Shown here: positions 26,416 to 35,645 of the stretch, one piece after another
How positions within the stretch are numbered: the first letter of the stretch is position 1
Layout of the letters: every line of letters starts with the position of its first letter
Source of the DNA: Rhodococcus sp. 14-2483-1-2
GTDB lineage: Bacteria; Actinomycetota; Actinomycetes; Mycobacteriales; Mycobacteriaceae
Direction of reading: 5' to 3'
DNA length: 64,000 nt
NCBI RefSeq assembly: GCF_002259405.1
Contig: NZ_NPFW01000017.1
Coordinates: 124,001 to 188,000 of the forward strand
Position numbers and translations under genes: made by a program
The notes under the pieces: generated by a model
Database searches by the model: none
What the model was told of the DNA's origin: nothing
What the model saw: only the letters and a program-made list of their open reading frames with translations

Positions 26416-28329
26416 ATGGTTCACCCCGCCGTCTCCGACGTCACCCGCGAGATCCTCGCCGAACTTCCCGCACACCGACGCGAGACGTTCGAGTTGCGTC
26501 TCGAGCAGTGGTTTCCCGATCTGCACGACGCGGTCACGGCCGTCTACCCCGATCCCGACGCCGTGGCGGCGACCCTGGTGGAGATCGCTGCGCGCGCCTA
26601 CGCCGCCCGCCCGGAGGATCTGCACCGGCTCGATCAGCGCCGTTTGCTCGAACCGGACTGGTTTCAGCAGCCGGACATGTTCGGCTACGCCTGTTACGTC
26701 GACCGGTACGGACAGACGCTGCGCGGGGTGGGCGAACGGCTCGACCATCTGACCGATCTGGGTGTCACCTACCTGCACCTGATGCCGCTGCTGCAACCGC
26801 GGCCCGGCGACAACGACGGCGGATACGCGGTGATGGACTACCGAGCGGTGCGCGAGGATCTCGGTACCAACGAGGACCTGCGGGCGCTCGCGGAGACACT
26901 ACGTGGACGCGGCATCAGTCTTGTGGTCGACCTGGTACTCAATCACGTTGCTCGCGAACACGAATGGGCCGAGAAGGCGCGCTCGGGTGATCCGAAGTAC
27001 CGAGACTACTTCCTGATCTATCCCCATCGCACCACCCCGGACTCGTACGAGCGCACTCTCCCCGAGGTGTTTCCCGACTTCGCGCCCGGCAGCTTCACGT
27101 TCGACGACACACTCGGCGAGTGGGTGTGGACGACGTTCAACGAATGGCAGTGGGATCTGAACTGGGCCAATCCCGCTGTGCTGCAGGAGTTCGCGAGCAT
27201 CGTGCTGCACCTGGCCAATCTCGGGGTCGAAGTGCTTCGCCTCGATGCGATCGCATTTCTGTGGAAACGGCTCGGTACCAACTGCCAGAACCAACCCGAG
27301 GTGCATGCGGTCACCCAGGCCCTGCGCGCCACCGCTCGACTCGCTGCTCCGGCCACGTTGTTCAAGGCCGAGGCGATCGTCGGACCCCGCGATCTGCTGC
27401 CGTACCTGGGTCAGGGGCGGCATACCGGACGGGTCTCGGACATCGCGTACCACAACTCGCTGATGGTGCAGGTGTGGTCGATGTTGGCAACGGGCAGTAC
27501 AGCTTTGGCGCGTCACGCGTTGGCATCTTTGCCCCCGACACCGCCGAGCGGCACCTGGGTGACATACGTTCGCTGTCACGACGACATCGGCTGGGCCATC
27601 GACGACGGCGACGCGGCGTCTCTCGGACTCTCGGGCGCAGGGCATCGCCACTTCTTGGCCGACTGGTATTCCGGGGAATTCGACGGCTCGTGGGTCGAAG
27701 GCCTGGTGTTCCAGTACAACCCGGACACCGGCGACCGCCGGATCAGCGGAACCGCGGCAGCACTGACCGGTCTCGGCCCGTCCCGCTTGGATCCCGACGG
27801 CGGATTCGGGCGAATCTTCCTGGCGCACGCCATCATTGCCGGATGGGGCGGAATTCCGGTGGTGTGGAGCGGCGACGAGCTCGGCTCCCCGGGAGATCCG
27901 AACTGGGCCCAGGAACCAGCTCATGCCGAGGACAACCGGTGGGTGCACCGGCCGCGGGTGACCGACGCCGATCGCGCCGGCCGATTCCAGCAGGGGAGCG
28001 ACGCGCAACGAGTGTTCGACGGCATCGCGCGGATTGCGAAGGTACGCGCCGGACTGCCGATGTTGCACGCCGAGGCGCCGGTGGACGTGCAGAGCGAGTC
28101 GGACGACGGTCTGCTCGTGGTGCGCAGGCGGCATCCCAGCGGCACTCTCGTCGCGCTCTACAACGTCACGGCCGAACACCGGTCGTTCCCGCACGCGCAG
28201 CTGATCGAACTCGGAATTCCGGCCCCGGTCGAGGTTCTCTCGCAGCACGATCTGCAGGTCGACGACACCGGCTCGGTGTGGTTGCCGCCGTACGCGGCGT
28301 GGTGGATCGTCGACAACCCGCTGCGCTAG
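26416..28329 (+). CDS. Amylosucrase-like glycoside hydrolase, GH13 subfamily 4
   Basis: A 637-aa enzyme matching the length of Neisseria amylosucrase, which makes alpha-1,4-glucan from sucrose without nucleotide sugars. The helical N-terminal domain (residues 1-85) is followed by a TIM barrel with the nucleophile in RLDAIAF (D277), acid/base in KAEAIVG (E319) and the transition-state pair in RCHDDIGW (H388-D389). These align with D286, E328 and H392-D393 of the Neisseria enzyme. The B-prime domain and C-terminal Greek key follow. No signal peptide is visible. A CAGAAT hexamer ends 6 nt before the ATG. Trehalose synthase or sucrose hydrolase activity is an alternative. Confidence 0.88.
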   Translation: MVHPAVSDVTREILAELPAHRRETFELRLEQWFPDLHDAVTAVYPDPDAVAATLVEIAARAYAARPEDLHRLDQRRLLEPDWFQQPDMFGYACYVDRYGQTLRGVGERLDHLTDLGVTYLHLMPLLQPRPGDNDGGYAVMDYRAVREDLGTNEDLRALAETLRGRGISLVVDLVLNHVAREHEWAEKARSGDPKYRDYFLIYPHRTTPDSYERTLPEVFPDFAPGSFTFDDTLGEWVWTTFNEWQWDLNWANPAVLQEFASIVLHLANLGVEVLRLDAIAFLWKRLGTNCQNQPEVHAVTQALRATARLAAPATLFKAEAIVGPRDLLPYLGQGRHTGRVSDIAYHNSLMVQVWSMLATGSTALARHALASLPPTPPSGTWVTYVRCHDDIGWAIDDGDAASLGLSGAGHRHFLADWYSGEFDGSWVEGLVFQYNPDTGDRRISGTAAALTGLGPSRLDPDGGFGRIFLAHAIIAGWGGIPVVWSGDELGSPGDPNWAQEPAHAEDNRWVHRPRVTDADRAGRFQQGSDAQRVFDGIARIAKVRAGLPMLHAEAPVDVQSESDDGLLVVRRRHPSGTLVALYNVTAEHRSFPHAQLIELGIPAPVEVLSQHDLQVDDTGSVWLPPYAAWWIVDNPLR

Positions 28330-28403
28330 AAGAGGCGATGCCGTGACCGGGCTGTTACCCTCCCCGAGACGGTCGGCCGGATACGAACAAGGGGACAATC
28401 TCG

Positions 28404-29360
28404 ATGCTGCATGCTCGGATACGAAGTCTGGTGCTCGCTGTGGTGGCGGTGTTGGTCGCCACGATGGCAACGGTGCTGATGGGGACCGGTGTGGCGAAGG
28501 CCGACTCCGAGCTCGTCTACGTCTACTCGCCGTCGATGGACAAGAACATCCCCGTCAAGGTGCTCAAAGCTGCAGGCGGCGGCCCCGCACCCACTCTGTA
28601 CCTGCTCGACGGCCTGCGTGCGCCCGAGAACGACAACGGCTGGCTCATCGAGACCGACGTCGAGAGCTTCTTCGCCGACAAGCACGTCAACGTGGCCATC
28701 CCGTTCGGCGGCGGCGGCACGTTCTACTCCGACTGGCAGCGCGACGACCCCAAGCTCGGACGGGTGAAGTGGGAAACGTTCCTCACCCAGGAGCTGCCTC
28801 CGTTCATGGCCGATCGGTTCGGCAGCGACAACGTCAACAACGCGGTGGCCGGACTGTCGATGAGCGGAACCTCGGCTCTGAACCTGGCCGCCCACCACCC
28901 CGACTTCTACAAGGCCGTCGCATCGTTCAGCGGTTACCCGACGGCCAGTAGCCCCGGGTTCGCGCAGGGCATCGCGGTCGCCGTCGGCGAGATGGGCGGC
29001 AACGCTCGCAACATGTGGGGTACCTGGCCGTCCGCGGACTGGATCCGCAACGATCCGTCCCTCAACGTCGGTGCGTTGCGCAACACGGCAGTCTTCGTCT
29101 CCTCGGGGAGCGGCTCACCGGCCACGGACCCTGTGTTCAATCCGGCCAGTAGCAGCTTCGACCCCGTCAAGTTCGCACAGATGGTGCCGCTCGAGACTGC
29201 AGCGGGAATGAGCAGTCGGGCATTCGTCCCCCTCCTCCAGGCAGTGGGCGGGCGTCCCAACGTCAAGATCACCGGCACCGGTGTGCACTGGTGGAACCAC
29301 TGGGAGCAGCACCTGCACGAGGCGTGGTTCGAGACAATCGCTCCTGCTGTCGGCGGCTGA
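28404..29360 (+). CDS. Secreted mycolyltransferase, antigen 85 family
   Basis: A 318-aa exported esterase-fold protein that transfers mycolic acids onto arabinogalactan or trehalose in the outer cell wall. A Sec signal peptide spans residues 1-33 and ends AKA-DSE. The nucleophile is in GLSMSG (S152), aligning with GLSM of antigen 85, and HWWNHW near the C-terminus aligns with the HSWEYW catalytic His region. AAGGGGAC lies about 7 nt before the ATG. Rhodococci carry many such paralogs. Neighbours do not point to one acceptor. Confidence 0.9.
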   Translation: MLHARIRSLVLAVVAVLVATMATVLMGTGVAKADSELVYVYSPSMDKNIPVKVLKAAGGGPAPTLYLLDGLRAPENDNGWLIETDVESFFADKHVNVAIPFGGGGTFYSDWQRDDPKLGRVKWETFLTQELPPFMADRFGSDNVNNAVAGLSMSGTSALNLAAHHPDFYKAVASFSGYPTASSPGFAQGIAVAVGEMGGNARNMWGTWPSADWIRNDPSLNVGALRNTAVFVSSGSGSPATDPVFNPASSSFDPVKFAQMVPLETAAGMSSRAFVPLLQAVGGRPNVKITGTGVHWWNHWEQHLHEAWFETIAPAVGG

Positions 29361-29364
29361 CAGC

Positions 29365-29370
29365 TACTCT
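29365..29370 (+). promoter_or_regulatory. -10 element for the VOC gene
   Basis: TACTCT ends 7 nt before the ATG at 29378, consistent with a leaderless transcript starting within 20 nt of the mycolyltransferase stop. No good -35 is seen. Confidence 0.4.
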
Positions 29371-29377
29371 GTCCGCC

Positions 29378-29737
29378 ATGACGCCACCGCGGATCACCGT
29401 CGACTACACGGTGCTCGATTGCCCGGATCCCGCTGCACTCGGCCGGTTCTACAGCACCATCCTCGGATGGGAGCCCGTCCGCGACGACGGGGACTGGGTG
29501 GTGGTGCACGGCCCGGGCGAACTGCGGCTCGCCTTTCAGAAGGCACCGGACTTCACCCCCATCGACTGGCCGAGCGAGGGCATCAAGATTCACCTCGACC
29601 TGGTGGTGGACGACATGGAACAGGCCAGGGACTTCGTCGTCGACGCCGGGGCCGAACTCATCGACCACGCGCAGCCCTCGTTCTGGGTGTATCGCGATCC
29701 CGCGGGGCACATCTTCTGCCTGTGCAAAAGAGAATGA
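29378..29737 (+). CDS. VOC family (glyoxalase/bleomycin resistance fold) protein
   Basis: A 119-aa single VOC domain made of two beta-alpha-beta-beta-beta units: VLDCPDPAALGRFYSTILGW at the N-terminus, and HLDLVVDDMEQARDFVVDAG, then VYRDPAGHIFCLC at the C-terminus. Family members are metal-dependent lyases, dioxygenases or drug-binding proteins; the substrate is unknown. The SRPBCC gene follows after 10 nt, so they form an operon. Confidence 0.88.
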   Translation: MTPPRITVDYTVLDCPDPAALGRFYSTILGWEPVRDDGDWVVVHGPGELRLAFQKAPDFTPIDWPSEGIKIHLDLVVDDMEQARDFVVDAGAELIDHAQPSFWVYRDPAGHIFCLCKRE

Positions 29738-29747
29738 AGGAACCGTC

Positions 29748-30218
29748 ATGGTCAGCGAAGCCCACCCGGTACTCGTCGAGCGATCGGCCCTCGTCCGGGC
29801 GGACACCGCCACCGTGCACGCTCTGATCGACAACTTTCACCACTGGCAGCAGTGGTCGCCCTACGAGGGACTCGACCCTGGTTTGCAGCGCACCTACACC
29901 GGCCCCGACGCCGGAGTGGGTGCGTCGTACACGTGGTCGGGTAACCGCAAGGCCGGCGCGGGGACGATGACCATCACCGAATCGATTCCCGAACGAATCG
30001 TGCTCGACCTCGCGTTCACCAAGCCGCTGAAGAACCGGAACGTCACGGCGTTCCTGCTCGAGCCCGTCGCCGACGGAACCCGGGTGACCTGGCGCATGTC
30101 GGGAAAGCAGAACAAGCTGTTCGCACTGATCGGAAAAGTATTCTCTATGGACAAGCTCGTCGGGCCGGATTTCGAGAAGGGGCTCAGGCAGCTCGCGGCT
30201 GTGGCCGAGAAGGCCTGA
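29748..30218 (+). CDS. SRPBCC (START/Bet v 1-like) family protein
   Basis: A 156-aa lipid- or ligand-binding fold of the polyketide cyclase/dehydrase group. Typical blocks are ALIDNFHHWQQWSPYEGLDP, GASYTWSGNRKAGAGTMTI and VADGTRVTWRMSGKQN, ending with a long amphipathic helix. GAAGGAACC lies upstream of the ATG. It is co-transcribed with the VOC gene. The last 35 nt overlap the convergent hydrolase gene. Confidence 0.88.
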   Translation: MVSEAHPVLVERSALVRADTATVHALIDNFHHWQQWSPYEGLDPGLQRTYTGPDAGVGASYTWSGNRKAGAGTMTITESIPERIVLDLAFTKPLKNRNVTAFLLEPVADGTRVTWRMSGKQNKLFALIGKVFSMDKLVGPDFEKGLRQLAAVAEKA

Positions 30219-31065
30219 GCATCTCCTCGCGTCGATCCGCTTGCTCGCCCAACCACCGGGCGAGAACCTGACATCCGGTCGAGTCGTCCTCGTACGGTTC
30301 GCGCGCGTATGCGATGTGCCTGCCGCCGCCGGGATTGGCCCATTCGAATCGGTGCCAGCGCAACGACTGCGGTAGATACCCGGCCACTTCGGCGGCTGCG
30401 GTGCGGAGGCGTCGAACATCCTTCGCCCACTGCGAGGGCCGAAGGCGGGTTCGGGTCGCGTTCTGGAAGCTATTGCTGCGCAGTAAAATCCACAGTTCAC
30501 GCAACCAGATCTTCGGGGTCCGAAACGACATCCATCGGGTGAGGTCCGCGATGTCACGGATCAGGCTGTCGTCGCTGGCGTTGCAGATCATGTCGGACTT
30601 CAGACCGATCCACTTCACCGGAATCGACTCGGGCAGAGCCGGACCCGCACCGGCGACGCCACGTCCGGTGCATCCGTCGACGGCACCGACCGGCTGCTGA
30701 GGATCCGATATCAGACCAGCGGCAACGATGCGGCTGCCGTCGATCGTTCCGTCGTGCACCAGACCGAGCACCTCGCGGACGACGGTCGCTCCCTGGGAGT
30801 ACCCGATCAGGGCGATCGGTCCGCTGGTGCCCTCGACGGCGCGGCGCAGGCGTCTGACGCCGATGTCTGCGCTGTGTCGAAAGCACAGCCCGCCGAATGC
30901 GACCGGACCGTACGACGCCGGATAGCCGACCCACCGGCCGACGAAGCGGTCGTCGAGCTCGCCCACGACGCAGGCCAGCAGGCCCGTCACCCGCGTCCGG
31001 TGGTCGGACGGATGTGATTCTCCGGTACCTCCGACGGCGAGTACGGTGACCTTCTCCTGGCTCAT
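30184..31065 (-). CDS. Alpha/beta hydrolase, PE-PPE/cutinase-like
   Basis: A 293-aa serine hydrolase-like protein. The nucleophile elbow is IALIGYSQGATVVREVL (S90), preceded by the GRWVGYPASYGP strand typical of PE-PPE and cutinase-like domains; conserved cysteines near C61 and in DGCTGRG could pair. There is no clear signal peptide (MSQEKVTVLAVGGTGES begins directly with the first strand). Function is likely esterase or lipase on a lipid or mycolate substrate; the natural substrate is unknown. Its 3' end overlaps the SRPBCC gene by 35 nt. Confidence 0.78.
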   Translation of the reverse strand: MSQEKVTVLAVGGTGESHPSDHRTRVTGLLACVVGELDDRFVGRWVGYPASYGPVAFGGLCFRHSADIGVRRLRRAVEGTSGPIALIGYSQGATVVREVLGLVHDGTIDGSRIVAAGLISDPQQPVGAVDGCTGRGVAGAGPALPESIPVKWIGLKSDMICNASDDSLIRDIADLTRWMSFRTPKIWLRELWILLRSNSFQNATRTRLRPSQWAKDVRRLRTAAAEVAGYLPQSLRWHRFEWANPGGGRHIAYAREPYEDDSTGCQVLARWLGEQADRREEMLRPSRPQPRAA

Positions 31066-31140
31066 GGCTGTCAGTCTGGTGGGCGAACCTGAGCCGGACG
31101 CCCGACAAATACTGAGAACTGTCTGGCAGTTCGGTCCGGG

Positions 31141-32508
31141 TCAGGCCAGAGCAGTGCGTACGTCGTCGAGGGCGTCGCGGAGGAGTGCCTCGTACAGATC
31201 CGGGTCGGGTACGGCCGCGCTGTTGGACGTGATGCCGACGGTGACGGTATCGCCGATGCCGTGAACTCCGTGGGTCAGGCTCATGGCAGGGGACAGAGCT
31301 GGGAAACCTGCGGTGAATCGGACGGAGCCGCCGCCGAACGTGAGGTCTGCGGCACCGCGCGAGACACTGGACACGACGGTGTTCCCGGTGACCGCCGGAG
31401 GGGCAGCGGTCGGATCGAACTGCGCGACGCCCCATTCGGCGAGAAAAGCCGGCACGTGGGCTTCGACGTCGTCCTGTGATGCGCGGGCTGCCTGCGACAG
31501 CGGATGATCCGCGCGAACTCGGCGCGCGGCCAGATCGGCGGCGACGAGTCGGCTGCGAGTACGGATGTCCGGTTCGGCGGGAAACAGTCCGACGCCGACG
31601 TTTCCGAAATTGTTTCGCGCGTCGGCCCGCGCATCCCTGGCGACGGTGACCTCGGCGGCCAGATCCGCTGGATCGTCGAGAAAGCGTTGGAGCGCAACAG
31701 ACAGTGCGGTCAGCACGAACGTGGTGACGGTGGTACCGACGGACTGCAGGTCGGCCTTGCGGAGCACGATGGTCCGCACGGACGTCCGTCCGGTGGGGGC
31801 GACGTCGAGCGCGGTCAGAGGGCGCGAATGTGTGGGCGGCGGAATCTCACCCGAGTCGGTGCCTCGTTCGAGGCTCAGCGCGTCGCGTCGGGCACGGACG
31901 CCGCCGCGAACCATCTGTGCCAGTCGCAGCGGAAGAGCCGCAGCGGCAACCATCGAGGAAGCCAGCTCTGATACCGGAGGGAGTTCTTCCGGGGCCGAAG
32001 CCGGTGGGAGTGGATGCGTGCCGAACAGGTCACGGGCAGTGCGAGCGGCCAATGTCCCGTCGGCCGCCGCGTGCGAAAGCTGTAGCACGGCAACGAGGGC
32101 CGTGCCGCCGGGAGCGTCGGCGATGTTCGGATACAGGTGTAGGCGCCACACCGAAACTCGGGGGTCGACCTGACGCTCGAACGAGGCTGCGATCGCATCG
32201 AGGCACTCCGACCAGGTGATCGTCGTCCGGTGGACGGAGATCGTGTCGGACCGCGGACCCGCCTCGGTCCAGCGCGGGTAGTCGAGGCCGCATGCCACGT
32301 CGGTGATGCGTCGACGCAGGACCTCCATGCGGCTGCTGCGCTCGTACAGTCGTGCCACCTCGGCGTCGACGTTCGCGGACCCGCTGTCGAAGCAATACAG
32401 CAGAAACTGGTCGCTCGGAATCTTCGACGCCATCCAGTACGCGCGAGCATCGGCCGGATGCAGGCGCGTCGATCCGGGGCGTCGGTGGTCGGCTCGAGCG
32501 CGGGGCAC
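31141..32508 (-). CDS. WS/DGAT-like O-acyltransferase (DUF1298 C-terminus)
   Basis: A 455-aa acyltransferase of the wax ester synthase/diacylglycerol acyltransferase superfamily. The catalytic HHxxxDG is present as SHAAADG (residues 145-151): the catalytic second His and the DG remain, while the first His is Ser. The C-terminal half has the DUF1298 pattern (NNFGNVGVGLFP; TVVSSVSRGAADLTFGG; SLTHGVHGIGDTVTVGITSN). It begins at a GTG. Triacylglycerol or wax storage is typical of rhodococci, but this divergent member could use another acceptor. Confidence 0.78.
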   Translation of the reverse strand: MPRARADHRRPGSTRLHPADARAYWMASKIPSDQFLLYCFDSGSANVDAEVARLYERSSRMEVLRRRITDVACGLDYPRWTEAGPRSDTISVHRTTITWSECLDAIAASFERQVDPRVSVWRLHLYPNIADAPGGTALVAVLQLSHAAADGTLAARTARDLFGTHPLPPASAPEELPPVSELASSMVAAAALPLRLAQMVRGGVRARRDALSLERGTDSGEIPPPTHSRPLTALDVAPTGRTSVRTIVLRKADLQSVGTTVTTFVLTALSVALQRFLDDPADLAAEVTVARDARADARNNFGNVGVGLFPAEPDIRTRSRLVAADLAARRVRADHPLSQAARASQDDVEAHVPAFLAEWGVAQFDPTAAPPAVTGNTVVSSVSRGAADLTFGGGSVRFTAGFPALSPAMSLTHGVHGIGDTVTVGITSNSAAVPDPDLYEALLRDALDDVRTALA

Positions 32509-32665
32509 GCGTCGAGCCTATGCGGCCCACTACGAATCGAGATTTTCCATACTGACCGGTCCTGTTCTGTGAAGTGTCACCAGGACGGGCCGAGGACTTC
32601 TTCGATTGCCTGGAGGTCTACCGGCGGCATCGACGCTAGCCTGATCCAATGCATCGACCAGCACT

Positions 32666-34054
32666 GTGGGCGCAACGCTGCGGCACCTCATGGCGGGTGT
32701 CGTGACGCCCAGAGTTGCGTCGGGCTATCGGGCGGGACTGCGTTCCTCGACCAACGCCGCTGCATCGGCCGACTTCGTCACCGACATCTCCTACACCGAG
32801 TACGGCTCCGCGGCCTGCACCCTCGGGGTCGCCGCGGACAACACCGTCTTCGTCGCGCCCGCGTACACCGTCGACGGTGTCGGTGTACTGCGCTCCTCCG
32901 ACTTCGGAAAGTCATGGCGTGCATCGGTTCCCGAGGGTGTGCAACAGAGTCGCAATCGTCCGTATCTGTACTTCGACGACGTCGACGAGCGACTGTTCCT
33001 GCACGCCGGCCGTTTCGACGCGGTGCCGCCCCATCCGCTGAGAACGGGCTTCACCCTCGGAGTCAGTGACGATCGGGGCGAAACCTGGCGCACGCGAAAA
33101 GTGGCATCGAAAGCCAGGGCGGACGCCAAAGTATTTGCTGGACCGAGTATTTCACGGGAGGGAAGGGTTACGTACCTCTCTGCGCCGACGCCGTTCGCAG
33201 TGCGGGTGCGGCCACTGATCAACGTCACCCGTCAGGTCATCTGGCGGTCCTTCGACGGCGGTGTGAAGTGGGAGGTGGCCGGTGGTTTCGACATCGACTC
33301 GAAGAACATCCCCGGGTTACCGAGCCGGGAGTACGTTGCCTTCGGTAAGGGCGTCGTCGGTCCGGACGGCACGGTCTACATCGGTGGCCGCTACGGTCGA
33401 CGGTTCGCGGTGGCGGTCAGTCGCGACGAGGGCCTGACGTGGGACGTTCGGATGGTTCCGGGGTCGGCGTTGGCGAAGTACCACAACGCTGTGCATTTTC
33501 TGCTGCTCGGTTCGCGTTACCTGCTGCCGGAGTCAATGGCCGTCGACGACGACGGAAACGTGTACGCGGTGTGGCCGGACCGCGACGGATTGCTGCATGC
33601 CGCCTGGTCCTCGGACGGTGCGGTCAGCTGGTCGAGGCCGGTGGTGGTATCGGCACCAGGAGTGCGCGACGCTCGCTTCGGTGCGATCACCGCCACCGGG
33701 TCCGGGCGGGTGGGTATCGCGTACTACGGACGTGAGAAGGGTCGTGCGTTCCACGGCTTCATCGCGCAGTGCCGCGACTTCCGTACCGGCGGCCCGGTGT
33801 TCGTCGGTGGAAAGTACAACGAACCCGATGCACCGTTGTTTCCGTACGGGTTCTGCAGTGTCGTACCGGGTTTCGGGTTGGGGCGCTCGCTCAACGAGAT
33901 CGTTCGCGTGCATTTCGCCCCCAACGGTGACCTCGTGACCGGCGCCGCGATGCAGATGCGGGGAAGAAACAGGCAACGCCCCTGGGCGGCGCGATCGGAA
34001 CACACCGAGATGCAGGCGGTCCTGGGACGGCTGGGCCGAGTCGTCAGAGCGTAA
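32666..34054 (+). CDS. Asp-box (BNR/sialidase-fold) repeat protein
   Basis: A 462-aa beta-propeller. At least five Asp-box repeats are visible (SSDFGKSW, SDDRGETW, SFDGGVKW, SRDEGLTW, SSDGAVSW), spaced about 55-90 residues. No catalytic sialidase Arg triad is obvious, so an enzyme role is unproven. Residues 28-36 (STNAAASAD) look like a signal-peptide cleavage site, but no hydrophobic core precedes it, so the N-terminus is suspect. A -10-like TAGCCT at 32638-32643 ends 6 nt before an ATG at 32649 in another frame, which stops after 18 codons. The start is uncertain. Confidence 0.72.
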   Translation: MGATLRHLMAGVVTPRVASGYRAGLRSSTNAAASADFVTDISYTEYGSAACTLGVAADNTVFVAPAYTVDGVGVLRSSDFGKSWRASVPEGVQQSRNRPYLYFDDVDERLFLHAGRFDAVPPHPLRTGFTLGVSDDRGETWRTRKVASKARADAKVFAGPSISREGRVTYLSAPTPFAVRVRPLINVTRQVIWRSFDGGVKWEVAGGFDIDSKNIPGLPSREYVAFGKGVVGPDGTVYIGGRYGRRFAVAVSRDEGLTWDVRMVPGSALAKYHNAVHFLLLGSRYLLPESMAVDDDGNVYAVWPDRDGLLHAAWSSDGAVSWSRPVVVSAPGVRDARFGAITATGSGRVGIAYYGREKGRAFHGFIAQCRDFRTGGPVFVGGKYNEPDAPLFPYGFCSVVPGFGLGRSLNEIVRVHFAPNGDLVTGAAMQMRGRNRQRPWAARSEHTEMQAVLGRLGRVVRA

Positions 34055-34059
34055 AGGCC

Positions 34060-34094
34060 GAAAGGCCCTGCAGCAGTGCGCTGCAGGGCCTTTC
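34060..34094. terminator. Strong bidirectional terminator
   Basis: A perfect 15-bp stem (GAAAGGCCCTGCAGC at 34060-34074 with its complement at 34080-34094) closes a 5-nt loop, 5 nt after the Asp-box gene stop and 17 nt before the end of the convergent secreted-protein gene. It can serve both strands. Confidence 0.85.
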
Positions 34095-34111
34095 GTGGTC
34101 TTGCGTAACCC

Positions 34112-34933
34112 CTAGGCGACGTTGATCATGCCGACGGTGGGGAAGAAGAAGCAGCTCTTGTCCGAACCGTCGAGGGCCTTGTGGTTCACGGTGCCGAACA
34201 CCGCGGCGAGAACGGTTCCCGATCCGGTCTCGACGGGTACGGCGCGGGCACCGGCGGCAGGCAGCGAGTCGATCGCGCCGATGACGAACGGCCGAACGAT
34301 GTCCTTCGCGGCGTCGGGCACGCCGGAATTGGTGAGGATCGAATCAGCGAGAGTGGTTGCCAAGCCGCCGAAGTCGGCGAATCCGCCCTGCAGGGTGTTG
34401 ACGTTGAACCAGGCGACCTGCATCCCGGTCTTGTTCTCGGAATCGTTCACGATTCCGGCCGGGACGAATGCGAACATCGTTTCGCCCTTGTCGACTGCAT
34501 TGAGCTCGGGAATCTCGATGGACGGCAGGAACGGCAACGTGGGGATGGCCGGCGCGGTCAGCTGCGGCCAGGGTCCTGCCGCTCCGCCCGCGACACCGGG
34601 AACGATGCCGAGGGGCGAGCTCGCCGTTGCGGAGCAGTTGATCGCTGCGGTGGGGTAGAAGAACGGCGTGATGCCGAAGTCGGTGAGGGCTTTGTTGGCT
34701 GCGTTCAGTGCGGCGAACGGATCGACGTTCGCATCCTCGGCGACCGGGGTGCGTGAGTCGGCGATCGCGGTCGCGGCGTCGAGCGAGGCACCGCCCTGTC
34801 CCTGCAGTGCGGCGATTGCCTGCGCCAGCGGATCGGCCGGTGCCGGATCCGCTGCCGCGGTGGCGGGAACAGCGAGCAATGCCGCGCAGGAGAGCGCGAG
34901 CGCGCCCGCCAAGCGGCCGAGGCGACGAGACAT
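34112..34933 (-). CDS. Secreted protein of unknown function, paralog A
   Basis: A 273-aa exported protein. The signal peptide (MSRRLGRLAGALALSCAALL) ends ATAAA-DPAPA. The mature part begins with an Ala/Pro/Asp-rich segment, then a domain with FFYPTAAINCSATASSPLGI, and ends with a conserved SCFFFPTVGMINVA motif; two cysteines could form a disulfide. AGGAG lies 6 nt before this ATG. It is clearly homologous to the gene at 36782-37627 (same YPT...C and FxPTxG ends, and VAWFNVN versus VTWLNID in the middle). I do not know a function. Confidence 0.75.
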   Translation of the reverse strand: MSRRLGRLAGALALSCAALLAVPATAAADPAPADPLAQAIAALQGQGGASLDAATAIADSRTPVAEDANVDPFAALNAANKALTDFGITPFFYPTAAINCSATASSPLGIVPGVAGGAAGPWPQLTAPAIPTLPFLPSIEIPELNAVDKGETMFAFVPAGIVNDSENKTGMQVAWFNVNTLQGGFADFGGLATTLADSILTNSGVPDAAKDIVRPFVIGAIDSLPAAGARAVPVETGSGTVLAAVFGTVNHKALDGSDKSCFFFPTVGMINVA

Positions 34934-35066
34934 GTGTGACTCCTGTGACTGATGTGGCTTATGTTGCGGTTGCGCTGATATCACCACACATCATCTCGAC
35001 GTCACAAGCTCAGCCGGAATCCGTTGTCCAATCGAGACGGTGCATTCGAGCCAGTTCGCGGAGAAC

Positions 35067-35645
35067 TCAGCCCACGTCGATCCCGAAGTCGCGCACGATT
35101 CCCTCCAGGCCCGATGCATAGCCCTGGCCGATGGCGCGGAACTTCCATTCGGCCCCGCGCCGGTACAGCTCGCCGAACACCATGGCCGTTTCGGTGGAGG
35201 CGTCTTCACTGAGGTCGAAGCGGGCGAGTTCGCGCCCGTCGGACTTGTCCACCACGCGGATGAAGGCGTTGACGACCTGACCGAAGTTCTGGCCCAGGGC
35301 GTCGGCGTTGTGAATGGACACCGGGAAGACGATGGAGTCGACGTCCGGGGTCAGGGCCACCAGGTCGACATCGATGCTCTCGTCGTCGCCCTCGCCCTCG
35401 CCGGTCCGGTTGTCGCCGGTGTGCTCGATGGCACCGTCGGGGGAGCGCAGGTTGTTGTAGAAGACAAAATAGCTGTCGCTCAGTGCCTTCTTCGTGGTGC
35501 GAAGTCCGATGGCGCTGGCGTCGAGATCGAAGTCGCCGCCGGTGGTGGCGCGGACATCCCAGCCCAGTCCCACACTGACGGCGGTCAGATTCGGTGCTTC
35601 TTTGGTCAGCGAGACATTTCCACCCTTGGCAAGCGTTACGCCCAT
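35067..35645 (-). CDS. TerD family stress protein
   Basis: A 192-aa TerD-domain protein with the calcium-binding acidic patches ([30 protein letters not shown]) and the characteristic [20 protein letters not shown] and [20 protein letters not shown] blocks. TerD proteins bind calcium and are linked to tellurite resistance, membrane stress or metal responses; the precise role is not settled. A GAGGAG site lies 9 nt before the ATG at 35645; another ATG two codons earlier is too close to it. It is a lone gene with no other ter genes nearby. Confidence 0.9.
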   Translation of the reverse strand: MGVTLAKGGNVSLTKEAPNLTAVSVGLGWDVRATTGGDFDLDASAIGLRTTKKALSDSYFVFYNNLRSPDGAIEHTGDNRTGEGEGDDESIDVDLVALTPDVDSIVFPVSIHNADALGQNFGQVVNAFIRVVDKSDGRELARFDLSEDASTETAMVFGELYRRGAEWKFRAIGQGYASGLEGIVRDFGIDVG

